From CAVQOB01 sp963714325 (lineage in GTDB: Bacteria; Pseudomonadota; Alphaproteobacteria; Rhizobiales; Hyphomicrobiaceae): a DNA stretch of 64,000 bases. The stretch's first letter is position 1. Each line of letters begins with the position of its first letter. Where the stretch lies: assembly GCA_963714325.1 (NCBI GenBank), contig CAVQOB010000026.1:62001-126000 (forward strand). Direction: 5' to 3'. The translations under genes were made by a program, and so were the position numbers. The notes beneath the pieces are model-generated. The model was not told the DNA's origin. It was given only the letters and a program-made list of their open reading frames with translations, and ran no database searches. Positions 1 to 8,346 of the stretch are shown in pieces.

Positions 1-540
1 GACGGACGCGGCGGCCTCGCGCAGCTGGTCTGGCACCAGGCGCAGCATGTCTTCGGTGGTGCGAATGACAACGGGGATGACGAGGACGGCGAGCGCGATC
101 GCTCCGGCCAGGCCGGAGAACTGCTTCATCGGCGCGACGACGATGGTATAAACGAACAAGCCAATCACGATCGATGGCGCGCTGAGGAGAATGTCGTTGA
201 AGAAGCGGATCACCTGCGAGATGCGCGCATGCCGGCCGTATTCGGCCATGTAGGTGCCGGCCAGAATGCCGATCGGCGTCCCCAGGCAAACACCGATCGT
301 CGTCATGATCAGGCTGCCCAGAATCGGGTTGAGCAGACCGCCGTCGGCCCCGGGCGGCGGCGTCATCTCCGTGAAGACCGTCAGCGAGAAGCCCGCCAGG
401 CCCTTGACCAACAACGTGCCGAGCACGAGCGTCAGGCAGGCTAGGCCGATGATCGTTGCCGCAAGACACAGCGCCATGGCGATGCCACTGCGGCGGCGAC
501 GCGCCTTGAATCCGGACATGGCAAAGTTGGTCGTGGTCAT
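1..540 (-). CDS. pstA: PstA, phosphate ABC transporter permease (partial, cut by window edge)
   Basis: This is the inner-membrane permease that pairs with PstC to form the phosphate channel of the PstSCAB importer. The 180 visible residues start with MTTTNFAMSG, carry a first membrane segment at about residues 18-40, and continue with the periplasmic and core permease region typical of PstA (for example LNPILGSLIMTT, GILAGTYMAEYG and FNDILLSAPSIVIGLF). The C-terminal third lies beyond the left edge. The ATG at 538-540 lies 4 bases past the pstC stop, so the two are translationally linked. pstB, phoU and phoB would be expected to the left of the window but are not visible. The family call is secure from the motifs and from adjacent pstC and pstS. 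Confidence 0.95.
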   Translation of the reverse strand, partial: MTTTNFAMSGFKARRRRSGIAMALCLAATIIGLACLTLVLGTLLVKGLAGFSLTVFTEMTPPPGADGGLLNPILGSLIMTTIGVCLGTPIGILAGTYMAEYGRHARISQVIRFFNDILLSAPSIVIGLFVYTIVVAPMKQFSGLAGAIALAVLVIPVVIRTTEDMLRLVPDQLREAAASV

Positions 541-544
541 GGCA

Positions 545-1519
545 TCACCGCCCTTCGGTTTTCTCAAGACGCCACAGCAGGGTGCGTGCGGCGCTGAGCA
601 CAAGCAGCGTGATGGCGAACAGAATCAGGCCCAAAAGGATGAGCGAGGAGGTGTAGAGATCGCCGACAGCCTCGGTGAATTCGTTGGCGATGGTCGCCGA
701 GATGGTCGTGCCGGGCGCGAGCAGCGATGGCGAGATCTTGTGCGCGTTGCCGATGACGAAGGTCACCGCCATCGTCTCGCCGAGGGCGCGGCCGAGACCC
801 AGCATGACGCCACCGATGAGACCGACACGCGTATGCGGGATGACGATGTTGCGCACCACTTCCCAGCGCGTGCAGCCAAGGCCATAGGCCGCCTCCTTCA
901 AAACCGGCGGCACGGTATCGAAGACATCGCGACTGACGGCGGTGATGAAGGGCAGCACCATAATGGCGAGGATCAGTGACGCCGTCAGCATGCCGATGCC
1001 ATAGGGCGGCCCAGCAAACAGCGATGACAGAACAGGGATGGATTGGAACGTGCCAATCAGCGCCGGCTGCAACGTCGACTGCAGAAACGGCGCCAGCACG
1101 AACAATCCCCAAATGCCAAAGATGATGCTGGGAATACCGGCCAAGAGTTCGATCGCCGTGCCGATCGGGCGGCGCATGGACTTTGGACAGGACTCCGTCA
1201 GAAAGACCGCAATGCCTAGGCCAATCGGGACAGCGATCAGCATCGCAATCAAGGACGTGACGATGGTGCCGTAGATGGGCGCAAGCCCACCGAACTTCTC
1301 AGTAACGGGGTTCCAGGATTGGCTGGTGAGAAAGCCAAAGCCAAACGCCTTGAGAGCGGGCCATGCGCCGATCATCAGCGACACGCCGATGGCACCCAGC
1401 AGGACCAGGACAAAAATAGCCGACGCAAAAGTGATGTTGTGAAAGACCCAATCCGCGCGACGCAGCCGACCGAGCGCATGGTGCCGTTCATCGGTCGCGT
1501 TAAAGAGGGCCGTTGCCAT
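545..1519 (-). CDS. pstC: PstC, phosphate ABC transporter permease
   Basis: This is the second inner-membrane permease of the high-affinity phosphate importer. Its 324 residues contain about six hydrophobic segments (roughly 31-56, 84-108, 122-145, 175-195, 228-258 and 290-312). A cytoplasmic EAA-type loop that contacts the ATPase lies near residues 208-228 (KEAAYGLGCTRWEVV), followed by the conserved RALGETMAV stretch near 244. The length is normal for PstC. The gene lies between pstS (67 bases upstream, separated by a strong hairpin) and pstA (4 bases downstream). Regulation is expected from the Pho box upstream of pstS. Nothing is missing or odd. Confidence 0.97.
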   Translation of the reverse strand: MATALFNATDERHHALGRLRRADWVFHNITFASAIFVLVLLGAIGVSLMIGAWPALKAFGFGFLTSQSWNPVTEKFGGLAPIYGTIVTSLIAMLIAVPIGLGIAVFLTESCPKSMRRPIGTAIELLAGIPSIIFGIWGLFVLAPFLQSTLQPALIGTFQSIPVLSSLFAGPPYGIGMLTASLILAIMVLPFITAVSRDVFDTVPPVLKEAAYGLGCTRWEVVRNIVIPHTRVGLIGGVMLGLGRALGETMAVTFVIGNAHKISPSLLAPGTTISATIANEFTEAVGDLYTSSLILLGLILFAITLLVLSAARTLLWRLEKTEGR

Positions 1520-1533
1520 GGTACACCCGTTGA

Positions 1534-1571
1534 AAAAGGCAAAGAGCGCCGCCCGTCATCGGGCGGCGCTC
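1534..1571 (-). terminator. Intra-operon hairpin between pstS and pstC
   Basis: On the minus strand a perfect 12-bp stem (1560-1571 with 1544-1555) closes a 4-base loop and is followed by a T-rich stretch (TTTGCC then TTTTT, 1543 down to 1534). It lies 15 bases after the pstS stop and 15 bases before the pstC start. In many pst operons such an element partially terminates transcription or protects the 3' end of pstS mRNA, so that the binding protein is made in excess over the permeases. That role is inferred from position; the hairpin itself is plain in the sequence. Confidence 0.75.
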
Positions 1572-1585
1572 AGACGCTCTTAGTC

Positions 1586-2620
1586 TTACATCAGCGGTTT
1601 GCCATCGGTGCCGACGATTTTCGCCCATTCCTTCTTGATCGGTGCGACGACGGCTTCCGGCATCGGGACATAATCAAGCTCAGACGCCATCTGCCCGCCC
1701 TTGGCATAGGCCCAGCTGAAGAATGCGAGTGCCGTCTTGGCATCCTCGATCTTCGTCGGCTGCTTGTGCATGAGGATGAAGGTGGCGCCAGCGATCGGCC
1801 ACGAGCCATCGCCCGGCTGATCGGTGATGATCTCACCCATGCCCGGAACGCTTTCCCACTTCGCACTGGTGGCGGCGGCCTGGAAGGATGCAAGGCTCGG
1901 CTCGACGGCCTTGCCCGCCTTGTTCACAACCTTGGAGTGGCTCATCTTGTTCTGCTTGGCATAGGCGAACTCGACGTAGCCGATCGCGCCCTTGGTCTGG
2001 CCGACGTTGTTGGCAACGCCTTCATTGCCCTTGGCGCCGATCCCGACGGGCCATTCAACCGCGGTGCTCGACCCGACTTTGCTTTTCCACGCCGCCGAGG
2101 TCTTCGACAGATAGTCGGTCCACAGGAATGTGGTCCCCGATCCATCTGACCGGCGAACAACGACGATCGGCTGATTGGGCAGCTTGGCCGAGGCGTTCAG
2201 CTTGACGATCGCCGGATCGTTCCAAGCCGTGATCTCGCCGAGATAGATCGCCGCCAGCGTTGGCCCGTCGAGGGTGAGTTCGCCGGGCTTGATGCCATCG
2301 ACGTTGATCACCGGCACGACGCCGCCCAACACCATCGGCCACTGCACCAGGCCATCCTTCTCGAGTTGCTCGCCCTTGAGCGGCATGTCGGTCGCGCCGA
2401 AGGTGACGGTCTTGGCCTGGATCTGCTTGATGCCGCCGCCCGACCCGATCGACTGGTAGTTGAGACCATGGCCGGTCTCCTTCTTGTAGGCGTCCGCCCA
2501 TTTGGCATAGATCGGGTAGGGGAAGGTTGCGCCAGCGCCTGAAATATCGGCGGCGCGGACGGGCGTGGCGGCAAGTGCGACAGCACTCGCCACAATCGCC
2601 AAGCTCATGATTTTGCGCAT
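1586..2620 (-). CDS. pstS: PstS, periplasmic phosphate-binding protein
   Basis: This is the substrate-binding component of the phosphate ABC importer, located in the periplasm. The 344-residue product begins with a signal peptide (residues 1-23, cleavage likely after VRA). It then shows the PstS signature GAGATFPYPIY (28-38), the phosphate-loop region SIGSGGGI (57-64) and RRSDGSGTTF (156-165), whose Ser/Arg/Asp/Thr residues bind phosphate in the family. The ATG at 2618-2620 is preceded by an AGAGG ribosome-binding site six bases away. It is the first gene of the pst operon and lies about 85 bases downstream of a good Pho box. The length and motifs are fully typical. Confidence 0.98.
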   Translation of the reverse strand: MRKIMSLAIVASAVALAATPVRAADISGAGATFPYPIYAKWADAYKKETGHGLNYQSIGSGGGIKQIQAKTVTFGATDMPLKGEQLEKDGLVQWPMVLGGVVPVINVDGIKPGELTLDGPTLAAIYLGEITAWNDPAIVKLNASAKLPNQPIVVVRRSDGSGTTFLWTDYLSKTSAAWKSKVGSSTAVEWPVGIGAKGNEGVANNVGQTKGAIGYVEFAYAKQNKMSHSKVVNKAGKAVEPSLASFQAAATSAKWESVPGMGEIITDQPGDGSWPIAGATFILMHKQPTKIEDAKTALAFFSWAYAKGGQMASELDYVPMPEAVVAPIKKEWAKIVGTDGKPLM

Positions 2621-3144
2621 GTTTGACCTCTAGATCTCATTCGAGGCCGGCATGACGTTTGCCACACCTTGGACCCCGATAAGGAGTTCTTAGAGCGGAG
2701 TACTATGAAAGCTGTGTGACAGTTTGCGCAGGCGAGCGCTGGCGTCTTTCAACGCGCGGCAGCGGCCAGATCGAGGCGAAAAAAGGCAACCCGTCGCGCA
2801 CGTCCACCGGCGCCGACGACCGCACTTGCTGCATTGGCAATAACAGGACTGGCTCTTAGCATGGGTTCCGTCGTGCACAACCAGGGCAAACCCGTCAAAA
2901 AACTGCGCCGCCCTTGGAACCTCACTCCGGCGAACTATGGCGCCGAAGGGCATGTCAACATCCATCCAATCGCCGGTGGCTCGTCAACAGGTCCGCCCCC
3001 GCCATCCCCGACATCGGCTGGGCGCGGCGTCGGTGGGATTTCGACTGGCGTTTCGAGATAATACACCTGGGTTCGTTGCCAATGTCAGCAGTCCGCTCTA
3101 AATACGGTTGATCGATCAAACGCGCCGCTTGGAAGGAACTTGCC
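2621..3144. other. Divergent intergenic region pstS / dehydratase
   Basis: These 524 bases separate the divergently transcribed pstS and the IlvD/Edd-type dehydratase. They hold the Pho box at 2705-2722. The remaining short open frames show no recognisable protein and no convincing ribosome-binding site, so I call no gene here. The segment nearest the dehydratase contains GGAAGGA at about 3130-3136, which I take as its ribosome-binding site. Confidence 0.6.
2705..2722 (-). promoter_or_regulatory. Pho box (PhoB-binding site) upstream of pstS
   Basis: Read on the minus strand, the 18 bases are CTGTCAC-ACAG-CTTTCAT. These are two direct 7-mers 11 bases apart, each matching six of seven positions of the PhoB consensus half-site CTGTCAT. 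A weak -10-like TCTAAG lies about ten bases downstream, the geometry expected when the Pho box replaces a -35 element. It faces pstS, 85 bases from its start codon. PhoB activation under phosphate limitation is established for such sites; its use here is inferred. Confidence 0.8.
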
Positions 3145-5049
3145 TTGACACAATCGAGAGTCGTCCTCATCGACCGCCATCCCGGCCGCTCGACCCAGAC
3201 CATCGGGCTGGCGCGCGAACTCGGCACCGATCCGGCCTTGATCCACGAACCCTCGGTCGGCGTCGTCGGCACCAAGGGTGACAGCCAGTGCTATCTCGGC
3301 GTCACTGCCAAGGTCGACGCCATCCATGCGTGCCTCAAGAGCCGTATCGGCCAGGGGCCTGGTCAGCTCAAGCTGCGCCTCGTCCAGCCCGAGTATACGA
3401 TCGCAACATCGGACGGCATCCGCAACGGCACACGTGAAATGCGCTACTCCCTGATCGGGCGTGAGGTGACCAACGATGCGCTCTGCGAGCACCTCAGCGC
3501 CACCGGCCTTGCGGGCACGATTGCCGTCGTCGCCTGCGACAAGCCGCCGGTTGGCACGCTGGCGGCCCTGCTTGAGCACAACCAGCCGAGCATCATCATG
3601 TCCGATGGACCAATCCATCCCGGCACCGATCCCAAGACCGGCGAGAAACTCGATATCGTCAGCGCCTATCAGGTTGCAGGCCACCCCGACGCAGCGCACC
3701 GCCATCACATCGCCTGCCACGCCTGCCCCGGTTATGGCAGCTGCGGTGGCATGTTCACCTACAACACCATGCAGACCTTCATCGGCGTCGTCGGCATGCA
3801 ACCATTGCACATGGTGGCGCCACCTTCGGATGATCCGCGCCGGCTGCAAGAGTTCCCCGCTGAGCTGGTCGAACGGCTCGCGCGCATGATCGAGAACGGT
3901 CTAAAGCCGCGCGATATCGTGGTCCGCGACAGCCTGCGCAACGCCATGATCGTCGCGATGGCGATCGGTGGGTCGACCAACGTCACGCTGCATGCCCCGG
4001 AGATCGCGCGCGCCGCAGGCTACGCCAACTTCTGGGCCGACATCATGACGCCGGAAGAGTTCAATCACCTCTCGCAGCATGTCGTTCCAGTCCTCACCGA
4101 CGCGCGCCCCTACGGCCGGTATTCGATGGTCGACATCGACAGCGTCGGCGGCGTGCAAGTGATCGTTCGCGAACTGCTGGAAGCCGGCATGCTCAACGGC
4201 GACGTGATGACCTGCACCGGCGAAACGCTGACCGCCCAAGTCAAGCGGCTCGGCTCGAAGTCCGCCGATGGAAAAGTGATCTATCCGGTCGCAAAGCCCT
4301 ACAAGCCGACCGGGGGCTTACGCGTGCTCGGCGGAAATCTATCGCCGGAATTCTCAGCCGTGCTCAAGCTCGCCGGCGTTGAAACGGGCCTCGATCACAA
4401 AGGCACCCGCAGCAAGGCGCAAATCTACCAGGGCGGGCTCAAGGACAACGTGTTCCGCGGCAAGGCGTGCGTATTCGAGGGCGAGCAAGGTCTGCTCGAT
4501 GCACTCGACAAGACGCCGGAGCGCTTCCAGGATAACGACATGATCATCGTGCGTTACGAGGGGCCGAGCGGCGCGCCGGGCATGCCGGAAATGCTGGACC
4601 CAACCTCACGCATCACGACGCTGTGCCGTGAACGCGGTATTACGGTCGCGTTGATGACCGACGCGCGGTTCTCCGGCGGATCGGTCGGCCTTGTCATCGG
4701 CCACGTCGGCCCGGAAGCCGCTCTCGGCGGTCCGATCGCGTTGATCGAGGATGGCGACGAGGTCGTCGCCGACCTCAACACGAACGAACTCAACTGCACT
4801 GCCCTCGCCGATCCGGCTGTGCTCAAGCGGCGCCGGGCCGCCTGGGAGAAAGTCGTCGCTGGCAACGGCGGACTTCATCCAAACTGCGGCGAGGCCAACA
4901 CCCGGCTGCTGCACCGTGCGCGGCAGACGGCCGTGCCAGCCACGCGTGGCGGCGGCCTCCATCCGAACCGCGACGTCTGGGTGCGCGACCGACGCGAAGC
5001 CGAACGCTCAGGCTTCGTCCCGAGCAACCGGCACCGACTGGAAGGATGA
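3145..5049 (+). CDS. IlvD/Edd family dehydratase (dihydroxy-acid or sugar-acid dehydratase)
   Basis: This is an Fe-S dependent dehydratase of the IlvD/Edd family, which removes water from 2,3-dihydroxy acids or aldonic acids to give 2-keto-3-deoxy products. The 634 residues show three spaced cysteines expected for a [2Fe-2S] cluster: KGDSQC (Cys49), ACDK (Cys131) and SCGGMFT (Cys200). They also show the IGGSTN core and the active-site serine motif TDARFSGGS, followed by IGHVGPEA. I chose the TTG at 3145 because GGAAGGA lies eight bases upstream. The N-terminus, the CDKPPVG variant and TDARFSGGSVG in place of the common TDGRFSGGT set it apart from housekeeping IlvD. A specialised sugar-acid substrate is therefore as likely as dihydroxyisovalerate. 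The C-terminal 60 residues are Arg-rich and less typical. No pathway partner is adjacent. Confidence 0.85.
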   Translation: MTQSRVVLIDRHPGRSTQTIGLARELGTDPALIHEPSVGVVGTKGDSQCYLGVTAKVDAIHACLKSRIGQGPGQLKLRLVQPEYTIATSDGIRNGTREMRYSLIGREVTNDALCEHLSATGLAGTIAVVACDKPPVGTLAALLEHNQPSIIMSDGPIHPGTDPKTGEKLDIVSAYQVAGHPDAAHRHHIACHACPGYGSCGGMFTYNTMQTFIGVVGMQPLHMVAPPSDDPRRLQEFPAELVERLARMIENGLKPRDIVVRDSLRNAMIVAMAIGGSTNVTLHAPEIARAAGYANFWADIMTPEEFNHLSQHVVPVLTDARPYGRYSMVDIDSVGGVQVIVRELLEAGMLNGDVMTCTGETLTAQVKRLGSKSADGKVIYPVAKPYKPTGGLRVLGGNLSPEFSAVLKLAGVETGLDHKGTRSKAQIYQGGLKDNVFRGKACVFEGEQGLLDALDKTPERFQDNDMIIVRYEGPSGAPGMPEMLDPTSRITTLCRERGITVALMTDARFSGGSVGLVIGHVGPEAALGGPIALIEDGDEVVADLNTNELNCTALADPAVLKRRRAAWEKVVAGNGGLHPNCGEANTRLLHRARQTAVPATRGGGLHPNRDVWVRDRREAERSGFVPSNRHRLEG

Positions 5050-5126
5050 TCGAGAACGTCGTCTGATCTTGTGGCTCCCGCAGAACCAAACGCCGCGATC
5101 TGAAGCGCACAAGAAATTCAAGAGTT

Positions 5127-6884
5127 CTAGTTGCCAAAAATCAGCTCAAACAGCGACTTCGGCTTCTGGCGAGGCGGTGGGCGGGATGCCGTCTGCTCAC
5201 GCGGTGGCCGCGGACTTGCCTCTCGCTTCGATGTTGGCGCCTCGCCTGCGCTCGCAGAGTCCCGGTCTTTGTCTTTGACCTCTTTTGCATCCCGCGGCTT
5301 GGCGCCGCGCAACGCCAGTTCCTCAGTCAAACCATCGGCGCTGGCAACGGCCAGACGACCTTGCTCCCAGGTCCATTTCGCTGTTTTGGCGCCCATCTTG
5401 GTCATCTGGGTCGAGATCACGCTCGCCGACTGCGTATCAATCACGGCGGCGTTTTCAATCTCGTCGGTGCCGCTGGCTGCTTCGACCCGGCCGGCGGAAT
5501 AGCGCAGGATGCCGATCCCGTTGAACGGCGCCTTTTTGCGCTCCCATTCGACGATTTTCGGCGCCACCTGGCCGAACACTTCGAGCACCACCTTGAGCGA
5601 CGGCATCGTCTCGTGGATGGCGTAGTAGCGGCCATTGCCGAGATACACCCGCCATTTCTCAAACCCGGCATCAACCACCTCGCTGTCATCACGCGCGGGC
5701 TTCAAGCCGAGGCGCTGCAGGCCTGCGGTGGCCTCGCGATGGTTGGCATCCGTCGCGATCGCCTTGGCGTAGGCAGCAGCGGCCGTGTCACCGCGCCCGA
5801 GTGCCTCTTCAATTTCTCCCTGCGCCCAATAGGCATCCGCGATCACCGGTTCAAGCCGCAAGGCGCGCTCGACGTCCTTCTGCCCGAGATCCGGCTGCTG
5901 CGTCTGCTTGTAGACCCAGGCGCGCATCGCATAGGCCTTGGCTTCACGCGGATTGAGTTCGATGGCACGCGCAAGGTCGTTCAGTGCCTCGTCGAAGGCT
6001 TCCGCCTTCGCATGCGCATAACCGCGACCGATGTAAGCTGTCACCGATTGCGGCGCCAGTTCCAACGCTTGATTGAAGTCCTTGACGGCAGAGACCGCAT
6101 TGTCGGACGCCAGATAAGCGATGCCGCGTTTGATATAGTTCTCGAACTGACGCGGCTCAAAAGCCAGCGCCCGCGATAGATCTTCAACCAATTCTTCCGG
6201 CCGCTCGATCGCCGTCTTGGCCTCGGCACGATTGCGATAAGCCGCCGCAAAGGCCGGATTGAGTTGCACCGCACGGGAGAAATCGCGTTGTGCGGAATAG
6301 GGCCGGTTGGCGGCGAGATGCGCCCGCCCGCGCCCATTGAATGCCGACGGATTTTGCGCGCTGATCTCGATCGCACGCGAAAAGTCCGCCACCGCCTTGT
6401 CGGGTTGGCCAAATTTGACATTGGCGCTGCCGCGATTTGCAAAGGCGGCCGCATAGGTCGGCGCCAACAACACCGCGCGATCAAAGTCCTTGATCGCCTC
6501 GCGCATCTGCCCCATCTGCAGCAGCAGATTGCCGCGATTGTTATAGATCGGCGCATACTCGGGATAGAGAACGGCGGCGCGGTTGAAATCTTCGATCGCC
6601 AGACGCGGTTGTTGCTTGCGTGTCAGAACGACACCGCGATCATTCAGGATGATGCTGCGCCGGTCATTCGGCAGTGTGCGATCACTCAGCGCCTCGCCAT
6701 AGAGCGCCAGCGCCTTGTCGAGGTTCCCGCGCTGGAGAACGGCGGCCGCCTCCTGCGCGCGCTGGCCACCCTGCCCATCTTGCTGGGCGTGCGCGGAAAC
6801 CATGGATTGTAAGGCAAGCGCCAGCGCCCAGCACACAAGAGACCTGGGCAGGACGGCCAGACCTTGATTCTTTGGCAGGTGCAT
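5127..6884 (-). CDS. Secreted tetratricopeptide-repeat protein
   Basis: The 585-residue protein starts with a signal peptide (residues 1-34, ending near SAHAQ). About ten tetratricopeptide repeats follow between residues 45 and 390; recurring phrases are RAIEL/AVLL, YNNRGN, AFANRGSA and AYIGRGYAHAKA. A non-repeat domain follows at about 400-510 (EKWRVYLGNGRYYAIH and a segment with GIGILRYSAGR), then a basic, proline-rich tail ending KSLFELIFGN. TPR arrays mediate protein-protein contacts, so a periplasmic scaffolding role is inferred. The start is supported by GAGG just upstream. It is transcribed convergently with the dehydratase. A second, shorter TPR protein lies at 9962-10690. No specific function is recognisable. 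Confidence 0.85.
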   Translation of the reverse strand: MHLPKNQGLAVLPRSLVCWALALALQSMVSAHAQQDGQGGQRAQEAAAVLQRGNLDKALALYGEALSDRTLPNDRRSIILNDRGVVLTRKQQPRLAIEDFNRAAVLYPEYAPIYNNRGNLLLQMGQMREAIKDFDRAVLLAPTYAAAFANRGSANVKFGQPDKAVADFSRAIEISAQNPSAFNGRGRAHLAANRPYSAQRDFSRAVQLNPAFAAAYRNRAEAKTAIERPEELVEDLSRALAFEPRQFENYIKRGIAYLASDNAVSAVKDFNQALELAPQSVTAYIGRGYAHAKAEAFDEALNDLARAIELNPREAKAYAMRAWVYKQTQQPDLGQKDVERALRLEPVIADAYWAQGEIEEALGRGDTAAAAYAKAIATDANHREATAGLQRLGLKPARDDSEVVDAGFEKWRVYLGNGRYYAIHETMPSLKVVLEVFGQVAPKIVEWERKKAPFNGIGILRYSAGRVEAASGTDEIENAAVIDTQSASVISTQMTKMGAKTAKWTWEQGRLAVASADGLTEELALRGAKPRDAKEVKDKDRDSASAGEAPTSKREASPRPPREQTASRPPPRQKPKSLFELIFGN

Positions 6885-7288
6885 AAAGCCTCGAACAGCG
6901 GTGCAGAGCGGGCCTCGCCCCGCTGGACATGGGGCAAGCCTGAATCACTCTATCGGCTTGCTTATAGACGACTTTCCGTCGGTAAGGAGCCCCGAATCTG
7001 CGGCGCCTTTGAGGCGGGCGGATTGAGAGTAAGGTGGTTGTGCGCGTGCAGACTATTTGAAAGTCAAGATATGCAATAGCAGCGTGCCCGTCCCCGGTCA
7101 AAACACCAGCGCCGCAGAGTTGCGGAAAATCCGAATATTGCATAGTCTCTGGGACTCGAAAGATGAACTGCGCATTCCGATTGAGAACGCCTTTTTGAAG
7201 GGTCAGCTCGGGATGTGAGTGATCGCTTCGCTGTGGTCATCTGATCAAGACGGCAAGTGTCGCAGGCTTAAATACAGGTCGATCCATA
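6885..7288. other. Intergenic region upstream of the two-gene module
   Basis: These 404 bases separate two divergent transcription units and are less GC-rich than the flanks. A 9-bp inverted repeat, TATGCAATA at 7070-7078 and TATTGCATA at 7136-7144, is the only clear structure. I see no gene with a credible start or family. Confidence 0.5.
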
Positions 7289-7657
7289 GTGAAGCGCCTC
7301 CCGCGAAAAACATCGCTAGATCCAAGACAGTCATTGTTGGCTAAAAAGCTCCAATTGCTGGAAGCTATGTTGAGAAGCCCTAACATCAACCTTGCGAGAA
7401 AACGTCGATTGAAGCGCCGAATTCAGATGCTCATGATCAGGCCCGCGGCGCAAAAAATTGGAATCCGTCCGAGCCTGAAGGATGTCGGCACACCCGCGCT
7501 CTCGAAGGACGCTTCAATCAAGAATTTTTCGCAAGGGGCAAGCCGGGCAGCCCAAAAATTTTCCGGTGTGCGTCTCGCTAAATTGCCGCCCCGGGTCAAG
7601 GATGCCCGAGCACGAGCGATCAAGCGAGCATTCACTTCATATTACGGAATCAAATGA
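7289..7657 (+). CDS. Small basic hypothetical protein, first gene of a two-gene module
   Basis: The product is a 122-residue, very basic protein (many Lys/Arg: ARKRRLKRRIQ near 37-47 and KDARARAIKR near the end). It has no signal peptide or membrane segment and probably an alpha-helical N-terminal half. I do not recognise the family. The frame begins with GTG at 7289 with only a weak upstream ribosome-binding site; an internal ATG at about residue 27 is an alternative start. Its TGA overlaps the ATG of the next gene in the arrangement ATGA, so the pair is probably translationally coupled. Base composition by hand count is about 53% GC over 7321-7620, clearly below neighbouring genes (73% in one line of the next dehydrogenase). 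That suggests acquisition by transfer. A nucleic-acid-binding or partner role is only a guess. Confidence 0.6.
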   Translation: MKRLPRKTSLDPRQSLLAKKLQLLEAMLRSPNINLARKRRLKRRIQMLMIRPAAQKIGIRPSLKDVGTPALSKDASIKNFSQGASRAAQKFSGVRLAKLPPRVKDARARAIKRAFTSYYGIK

Positions 7658-8346
7658 GCTTGCGCACGCGGACACCTGCCCGCGTCAAACGAACCAACCG
7701 TTCAGTCTTCATCAACTGCCCCTTCGATGCTTCGTACCTAGTTTGCTTCGAAGCGATTGTCTTCACCGTCTATATGAGTGGCTATCAGCCCGTCTGCGCG
7801 TTGGAAGAGGATAATTTTGGTGATGTCCGCTTGGATAAACTGACGGCAATGATCGCACGTTGCGACCGCACAATTCACGATCTTTCGCGCACCGAATCTA
7901 ACGACAAGGGCCTGCCGCGCTTCAACATGCCTTTCGAATTAGGGATCGCCGTTGGCGGCATTCGATATGGCGGCCGGCGACAAAGGCGAAAGCGCGTCCT
8001 GGTCATGATCAAAAAGCCCTATATCATGGCCCAATTCCTGTCCGATGCGGCAGGAAATGATCCGCGCGCACATCTGGGCAAGCCCGCCAAAGTGATTGAG
8101 CACGTGCGCAATCACCTGCGCTACTATTACAGCCCCAACGGAAAAAAGCAGCTCCTGCCCGGAGCGCAGCATTTCCACGACCTTTTTGCCGAGTTCAAGC
8201 GAGATCTGCCCGGGATTGCAAAGCGGGCCAACCTGACGAAAAAGGAAATCGATTCGTTTGAAGGCGGCTATCTCGATTTCCTTGAGATGCTGACACGATT
8301 CGCACAAATCGTGATGCGAGCAAGCCGACCGATCACCCGGCCTTGA
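7654..8346 (+). CDS. TIR-like / nucleoside deoxyribosyltransferase-like protein
   Basis: The 230-residue cytosolic protein has an N-terminal Rossmann-type pattern: SVFINCPFDASY (17-28), a helix, then CDRTIHDLSR (70-79) and FNMPFELGIAVGG (90-102), where Glu95 sits where TIR and deoxyribosyltransferase folds place their catalytic glutamate. From memory this resembles a widespread uncharacterised family with the pattern INxPFD...HDLSR...LPRFNMPxELG, found in many bacteria, sometimes near defence genes. An NAD- or nucleotide-cleaving or binding activity is inferred, not shown. The C-terminal half (AGNDPRAHLGKP and the final helices from 170) has no familiar motif. It overlaps the upstream basic-protein gene by four bases and converges on the dehydrogenase gene with a 14-base overlap. 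GC is about 55% over 7741-7980, so the pair looks imported. Confidence 0.7.
   Translation: MSLRTRTPARVKRTNRSVFINCPFDASYLVCFEAIVFTVYMSGYQPVCALEEDNFGDVRLDKLTAMIARCDRTIHDLSRTESNDKGLPRFNMPFELGIAVGGIRYGGRRQRRKRVLVMIKKPYIMAQFLSDAAGNDPRAHLGKPAKVIEHVRNHLRYYYSPNGKKQLLPGAQHFHDLFAEFKRDLPGIAKRANLTKKEIDSFEGGYLDFLEMLTRFAQIVMRASRPITRP

Noticed and set aside
254..979. A 241-codon + strand frame across pstA/pstC
   Set aside because: Composition is Asp/Arg/Glu-rich without a domain and the minus strand encodes conserved permeases.
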